A stretch of 46,391 nucleotides of DNA, from positions 1 through 46,391 of the forward strand of contig JAISJC010000003.1 in the NCBI GenBank assembly GCA_031261745.1. The letters are read 5' to 3'. The notes under the pieces are model-generated. The model worked only from the letters and a program-made list of their open reading frames with translations. It was not told the DNA's origin and made no database searches. Every line of letters starts with the position of its first letter. Position 1 is the first letter of the stretch. This DNA is from Oscillospiraceae bacterium. Its GTDB lineage: Bacteria > Bacillota > Clostridia > Oscillospirales > Oscillospiraceae. Positions 43,313 through 46,391 of this stretch are shown piece after piece. The translations under genes and the position numbers were made by a program.

Positions 43313-43920
43313 AAATAGCGGTATTTACGCGCGACGGCACGGAGCTTTGTCCATTCTTTGAGGCGAACGCGTTCAGCGTCTTTGCGCGCGACGACGGCGG
43401 TTTTCGCGTTGAGCGCGAGGAACCTTTCGCGCCGGTTGCGCCCGCCGCGCCGTACGAGCTGCGGGAACGCGTGAGCGCGCTCCTGCCGCTTATTGAGGAC
43501 TGCGAAATTCTCGCGGGAGGCGCGCTGTCGGGGCTTGCGTTCACGGTGTTTGACCGCGCGGGACTGCATATTTTCGAGATTGGCGAACTGAACGACACGG
43601 TGCTGTTCGATATGATTTCCGAGATTATTTCCGTCGGCGAGACGGCGCAAATGCGCGAGAAAATCATACGCGACGCAAAGCCCGCGCCGACCGGCACGGA
43701 CGGCGTGTATTATTTGGATTTGGTGCTGTTGCAGACGGAATGTCCTGAGGTCTCGTCGAAAAAAGCGATGCGCGAATTCCTTGAAAACACGCCGTTTACG
43801 GAGCTGCACCTCGTCTGCCGCCACATTCCGCCGTGGATTGAGGGCGACGACGACTACCAAATCGACGCCCGCCCGAAGGACGGGGACGTCTACGCCGTAA
43901 TTCGGAAAAGGAGCTGCTGA
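43309..43920 (+). CDS. AnfO-family nitrogenase accessory protein
   Basis: 203 residues with features I recall from the AnfO family (Fe-only nitrogenase accessory): start K-I-A-V-F-T-R-D-G, middle L-S-G-L-A-F-T-V-F-D-R-A-G, and the C-terminal block Y-Y-L-D-L-V-L-L-Q-T-E-C-P-E-V-S-S-K-K-A-M-R-E-F-L then F-T-E-L-H-L-V-C-R-H-I-P-P-W. AnfO proteins are encoded beside anfHDGK. No anf structural genes are in this window, and NifDK here is Mo-type. It is coupled to nifV-alpha (ATGA) and to the next gene (TGATG). Its biochemical role is unknown to me. Confidence 0.78.
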   Translation: MKIAVFTRDGTELCPFFEANAFSVFARDDGGFRVEREEPFAPVAPAAPYELRERVSALLPLIEDCEILAGGALSGLAFTVFDRAGLHIFEIGELNDTVLFDMISEIISVGETAQMREKIIRDAKPAPTGTDGVYYLDLVLLQTECPEVSSKKAMREFLENTPFTELHLVCRHIPPWIEGDDDYQIDARPKDGDVYAVIRKRSC

Positions 43921-44912
43921 TGGAAAATTTTTTACTGCTTGAAAACGACGCGATTCAGCTGAACACGGGCGTTTTCGCGGGCGTTGACGCGTACTCGCGC
44001 TACCCCGCGGGGGAACTGCTCGGCGTGCGCCTGCGCGAGCCGAATATGCTCGTCACGCACGTCGGCGAGCTTGTCCCCGCGTACACGGAGACGATGCGGC
44101 GCAAGAGCAAATTCTCCGTGGAGTTCCACAAAAACGGTATGGTCAAGGCCGTCGCGCTCAACGAACAGACGGAGATTGAGACGCCGATAGGCGAGTTCCC
44201 CGCCGAGCTTGTGACGTTCTACGACACGGGGGAGCTGCACCGCTTTTTCCCGCTCGACGGAAAAATCAGCGGCTTTTGGAGCGAGGAGGAGGAGCGCGCG
44301 CTCGGTATTCCGTTCTCTTTCGACCTCGGTTTTACGCGGTTCACCGCGATTTTGTCGGGCGTTTGCTTCTGCAAAAGCGGCGATATACGGAGCGTCACGC
44401 TGTTCCCCGGCGAGACGGCGGAGGTTGAGACGCGGTACGGTGTGATTACTGCGCGCCACGGTTTTTCGCTCTACGAATCCGGTGCGCTGCAATCGGTTGA
44501 GCCGAACGAGCCGACGGTAATTCAAACCCCGATAGGCGCGGTGACGGCGTTTGACACGGAGGCCGTCGGCGTGAGTGCGGACGAAAATTCGCTCGCTTTT
44601 GACGAACGCGGCCGCGTCACCGCGCTTATTACTGTACACAGCAAAGTCGCCGTCCAGACGGGCGCGGGCGAGCTTCGGCTTTTCAGCCCGACGGCTGCGG
44701 TTCACCCGCTTGACGACGACGCGGAGTTCACGAAGGGTATTAAAATCAGCTTTGACTACGCGGAAAACGCGGTCACGCTGACAAGCGGCGGCGAAACCGG
44801 CGTGTTTTCGCTCGCCGACTGCAATTTTCACATCGAAAGCGCGGAGCCGGCGGCTTTCGGCTGCTCGCCGTCGGACTGCGCGGGCTGCTCCGGCAACTGC
44901 GGAGCGGGTTAA
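43920..44912 (+). CDS. unrecognised repeat protein with four-cysteine C-terminal tail (nif operon)
   Basis: 330 residues; I do not recognise a named family. The body has about six copies of a ~25-40 residue unit with pattern [F/Y]-x2-x-G-x-[hydrophobic]-x-x-[V/L], several followed by T-P-I-G or Y-G-V-I. Examples are F-H-K-N-G-M-V-K-A-V (69-78), F-Y-D-T-G-E-L-H (100-107), F-C-K-S-G-D-I-R-S-V (150-159), L-Y-E-S-G-A-L-Q-S-V (184-193) and F-D-E-R-G-R-V-T-A-L (227-236). This resembles YwqK/MORN-type beta repeats. The tail has C315-x4-C320-x2-C323-x3-C327, a possible metal or Fe-S site. No signal peptide is seen. Confidence 0.7.
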   Translation: MENFLLLENDAIQLNTGVFAGVDAYSRYPAGELLGVRLREPNMLVTHVGELVPAYTETMRRKSKFSVEFHKNGMVKAVALNEQTEIETPIGEFPAELVTFYDTGELHRFFPLDGKISGFWSEEEERALGIPFSFDLGFTRFTAILSGVCFCKSGDIRSVTLFPGETAEVETRYGVITARHGFSLYESGALQSVEPNEPTVIQTPIGAVTAFDTEAVGVSADENSLAFDERGRVTALITVHSKVAVQTGAGELRLFSPTAAVHPLDDDAEFTKGIKISFDYAENAVTLTSGGETGVFSLADCNFHIESAEPAAFGCSPSDCAGCSGNCGAG

Positions 44913-44935
44913 AACGAAAAAATGGAGGTAATCTT

Positions 44936-45721
44936 ATGTCTTGGGAACTGTACGACGCTCTGATTGACGGCATTTCGCCGAACGCGACGGTTGACCGCAT
45001 AATCTGCGGGGCGACGCGCACGCTCGTGCGTTCGGGCGAAAGCATTGGAATGGCGGGGACGCTTGAGGACACCTGGCGGGCGAATATGATGCCGGAAAAG
45101 GACGTCGGAATGCCGCTGCGCGAGCTTGCGCAATGCATAAAATCGTGGGAATACACGGAAGCCGGTATCGGCCTCGCCGCGATAAACGCCTGGTACAATA
45201 CGAAAGATAAGCTGCGCAGGCTGGGGCTTGAAGTGTCGGACAGCGCGAGCGTTGAGGATCGCGCCGCCGACCCGTTTATCACGATGCAACGCGACATCAA
45301 GGGGAAAACGGTCACCGTAATCGGGCATTTCCCGTATATTGACCAGCTGTTCGCACCCGTCTGCGATATGCGGATTATCGAGAAGTTCAGCCCGAAGGAC
45401 GGCGACTATCCGGAGCAGGCGGCGGAATATCTGCTGCCGGAGAGCGACTATGTGTTTATATCGAGCTACACTCTCGCGGAGAAAACGCTGCCGCGCTACC
45501 TCGAATTATCGCAAAACGCCGTCGTCACGCTCGTCGGTCCGGCGACGCCGGTCGCGCCCGTCCTGCACGGTTTCGGTGTTCGTAATATCGCCGGCTTCGC
45601 CATTAAGGACGCGGACGCGCTTGAACGAATGATACTCACGTCGTGCGGGAACACGCACAAAACGGGGCAAAAGGTAAATCTGCGGCTCGGTGCTTTCGGC
45701 GAGATGCGGGAGACGGCATAA
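44936..45721 (+). CDS. DUF4213/DUF364 putative heavy-metal-chelation protein
   Basis: 261 residues. The N-terminal enolase-like DUF4213 part (W-E-L-Y-D-A-L-I-D-G-I) precedes a Rossmann-like DUF364 part with V-T-V-I-G-H-F-P-Y-I-D, a D-Y-V-F-I-S-S-Y-T-L segment and L-V-G-P-A-T-P-V-A-P-V-L. The family is annotated as putative heavy-metal chelation from structure only. The tail (S-C-G-N-T-H-K-T-G) has a Cys and a His. ATGGAGGT precedes the ATG, 23 nt after the repeat-protein stop. As last gene before the terminator it belongs to the nif unit, and a Mo- or Fe-related role is inference. Confidence 0.85.
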   Translation: MSWELYDALIDGISPNATVDRIICGATRTLVRSGESIGMAGTLEDTWRANMMPEKDVGMPLRELAQCIKSWEYTEAGIGLAAINAWYNTKDKLRRLGLEVSDSASVEDRAADPFITMQRDIKGKTVTVIGHFPYIDQLFAPVCDMRIIEKFSPKDGDYPEQAAEYLLPESDYVFISSYTLAEKTLPRYLELSQNAVVTLVGPATPVAPVLHGFGVRNIAGFAIKDADALERMILTSCGNTHKTGQKVNLRLGAFGEMRETA

Positions 45722-45733
45722 GAACTTATTGAA

Positions 45734-45760
45734 AACGCCCCCGACGAAGTCGGGGGCGTT
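45734..45760. terminator. bidirectional intrinsic terminator closing the nif operon
   Basis: A perfect 12-bp stem, AACGCCCCCGAC with GTCGGGGGCGTT, and a 3-nt loop GAA. TTATTGAA on the left reads as a T-rich run on the minus strand, and CGTTTAGCTT follows on the right. It sits between the DUF364 gene and the convergent MoaF-like gene and should serve both. Confidence 0.88.
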
Positions 45761-45773
45761 CGTTTAGCTTCGC

Positions 45774-46391
45774 TTATTCGCTCTTCGGCTCGAAGTATTT
45801 CAGCACGTCGAGCTGACCCGCCGCGCGGCCGTACGCGCCGAGCGTCGAAAGCCCGATTTGCTTGTCCTCGCCCATCGCGCCGAACATAAAGCCGCAGTCG
45901 TGCATTGTGCGCAGGTTCAGCAGAACGGTGCCGAGGCCGCCGCCGGCGGTCTCCTCGACCCAGCTCATAATGTACGCCTCCTTGTCGCGCAGCTTGATGT
46001 ACTTGCACGGTCCGGAGGACATCATTCCGCCCTCCTGGTTCGCGAGGAAAATCGTCCACGACAGCCCGAACGGCGAGGAATACGTGTGCATACTCGTAAT
46101 CCCCTGCTCGCCGCCGGAATAATTCCACGTGTAGGCCTTGCCGACCATATCCGTCGTAAAGCTGTGGCGAATGAGCGCGTGCGGCTCCACGCCGTCAACC
46201 TCGATTATGCCGAATTTTACCTCGTAGCCGACCTCGCGGTTCGTGTATTTGTTGCCGATTTTCGCGTGGTACAGCGTCGCGAGTCCGTTGTCGAAGTCCA
46301 CGGCGGCGAGAATCGTCTTGCCGTAGTCCTCGCCCGTCTGCGTGTGGCCGAACATATAGAGGTTGTCGGCCGCCTCAAACGCGCGGTACGT
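45774..46391 (-). CDS. MoaF-like protein, C-terminal part (runs off the window)
   Basis: Partial; the frame stays open past the track's Met at 46355 to the right edge (T-Y-R-A-F-E-A-A-D-N-L-Y precedes it), so the start lies outside. About 205 residues are visible. The pattern F-T-T-D-M-V-G-K-A-Y-T-W-N-Y-S, H-T-Y-S-S-P-F-G-L-S-W and C-K-Y-I-K-L-R-D-K-E-A-Y-I-M-S-W-V-E-E resembles the MoaF C-terminal, lipocalin-like domain. MoaF proteins accompany molybdenum-cofactor genes in some bacteria, but several relatives have no such link. Convergence with the nif unit may be coincidence. Confidence 0.6.
   Translation of the reverse strand, partial: TYRAFEAADNLYMFGHTQTGEDYGKTILAAVDFDNGLATLYHAKIGNKYTNREVGYEVKFGIIEVDGVEPHALIRHSFTTDMVGKAYTWNYSGGEQGITSMHTYSSPFGLSWTIFLANQEGGMMSSGPCKYIKLRDKEAYIMSWVEETAGGGLGTVLLNLRTMHDCGFMFGAMGEDKQIGLSTLGAYGRAAGQLDVLKYFEPKSE

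Overview
The window looks like chromosome of a GC-rich, anaerobic, Gram-positive clostridial bacterium. The signs are strong AAGGAGG-type ribosome binding sites, sigma-A-like promoters, intrinsic terminators, a SpoIID-family protein, HemZ, RecD2, FabK as enoyl-ACP reductase, and a Clostridium-pasteurianum-type nitrogenase cluster. Coding density is very high, many genes overlap by 1-16 nt, and no intergenic stretch exceeds about 220 nt. I saw no tRNA, rRNA, CRISPR array, IS element or prophage. Species cannot be named from the sequence.

Layout. (1) 1-4.9 kb, plus strand: end of fabH, then fabK-fabD-fabG-fabF-fabZ and a MarR regulator, closed by a bidirectional terminator. acpP and the acc genes are not interleaved as they often are. 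(2) 4.9-7.9 kb, minus strand: two adjacent glycoside-hydrolase-like (alpha/alpha-barrel) genes; the second appears to be a truncated, active-site-altered paralogue. (3) 8.0-11.7 kb: ddl-murF on plus, converging on an orphan HMA metal-binding protein and a SpoIID-like protein on minus; the HMA gene's terminator lies inside murF. (4) 11.7-17.4 kb, plus strand: a tight run with an 8-TM protein, a glycyl-radical-enzyme activase without its enzyme, a uroporphyrinogen-decarboxylase/corrinoid-methyltransferase-like protein, a metallo-beta-lactamase-fold protein, a WecG/TagA glycosyltransferase, thymidylate kinase and 5-formyl-THF cyclo-ligase. A 39-codon Cys-rich membrane peptide missed by the ORF track lies opposite their end. 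(5) 17.6-32.8 kb, plus strand: housekeeping genes mltG, yifB/comM, thiI, cinA, an AAA ATPase, a small membrane protein, recD2, comF, mreB, htpG, an MBL hydrolase, hemZ and a uridine-kinase-like gene.

(6) 32.8-45.8 kb, plus strand: the nitrogen-fixation cluster nifH-nifI1-nifI2-nifD-nifK-nifE-nifN::B-nifV(omega)-nifV(alpha), then an AnfO-family protein, an unrecognised repeat protein with a four-cysteine tail, and a DUF4213/DUF364 putative metal-chelation protein. The nitrogenase is Mo-type by its ligands and lacks a delta subunit. NifH carries electrons, NifDK reduces N2, NifI1/I2 give post-translational shut-off, NifE/N/B build the FeMo-cofactor core, and split NifV makes homocitrate. A sigma-A-like promoter and a 5' leader that can fold either as an intrinsic terminator or as a competing hairpin precede nifH; the leader also has a small hexaloop hairpin fitting the AnnGnn signature of ANTAR targets. 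A MoaF-like gene converges on the cluster at the right edge.

The best candidates for undescribed biology are the nifH leader switch, the AnfO/repeat-Cys-tail/DUF364 tail of the nif operon, the orphan activase-UROD-MBL trio, and the active/degenerate glycosidase pair. All functions are inferred from motifs and context; no database search was possible.
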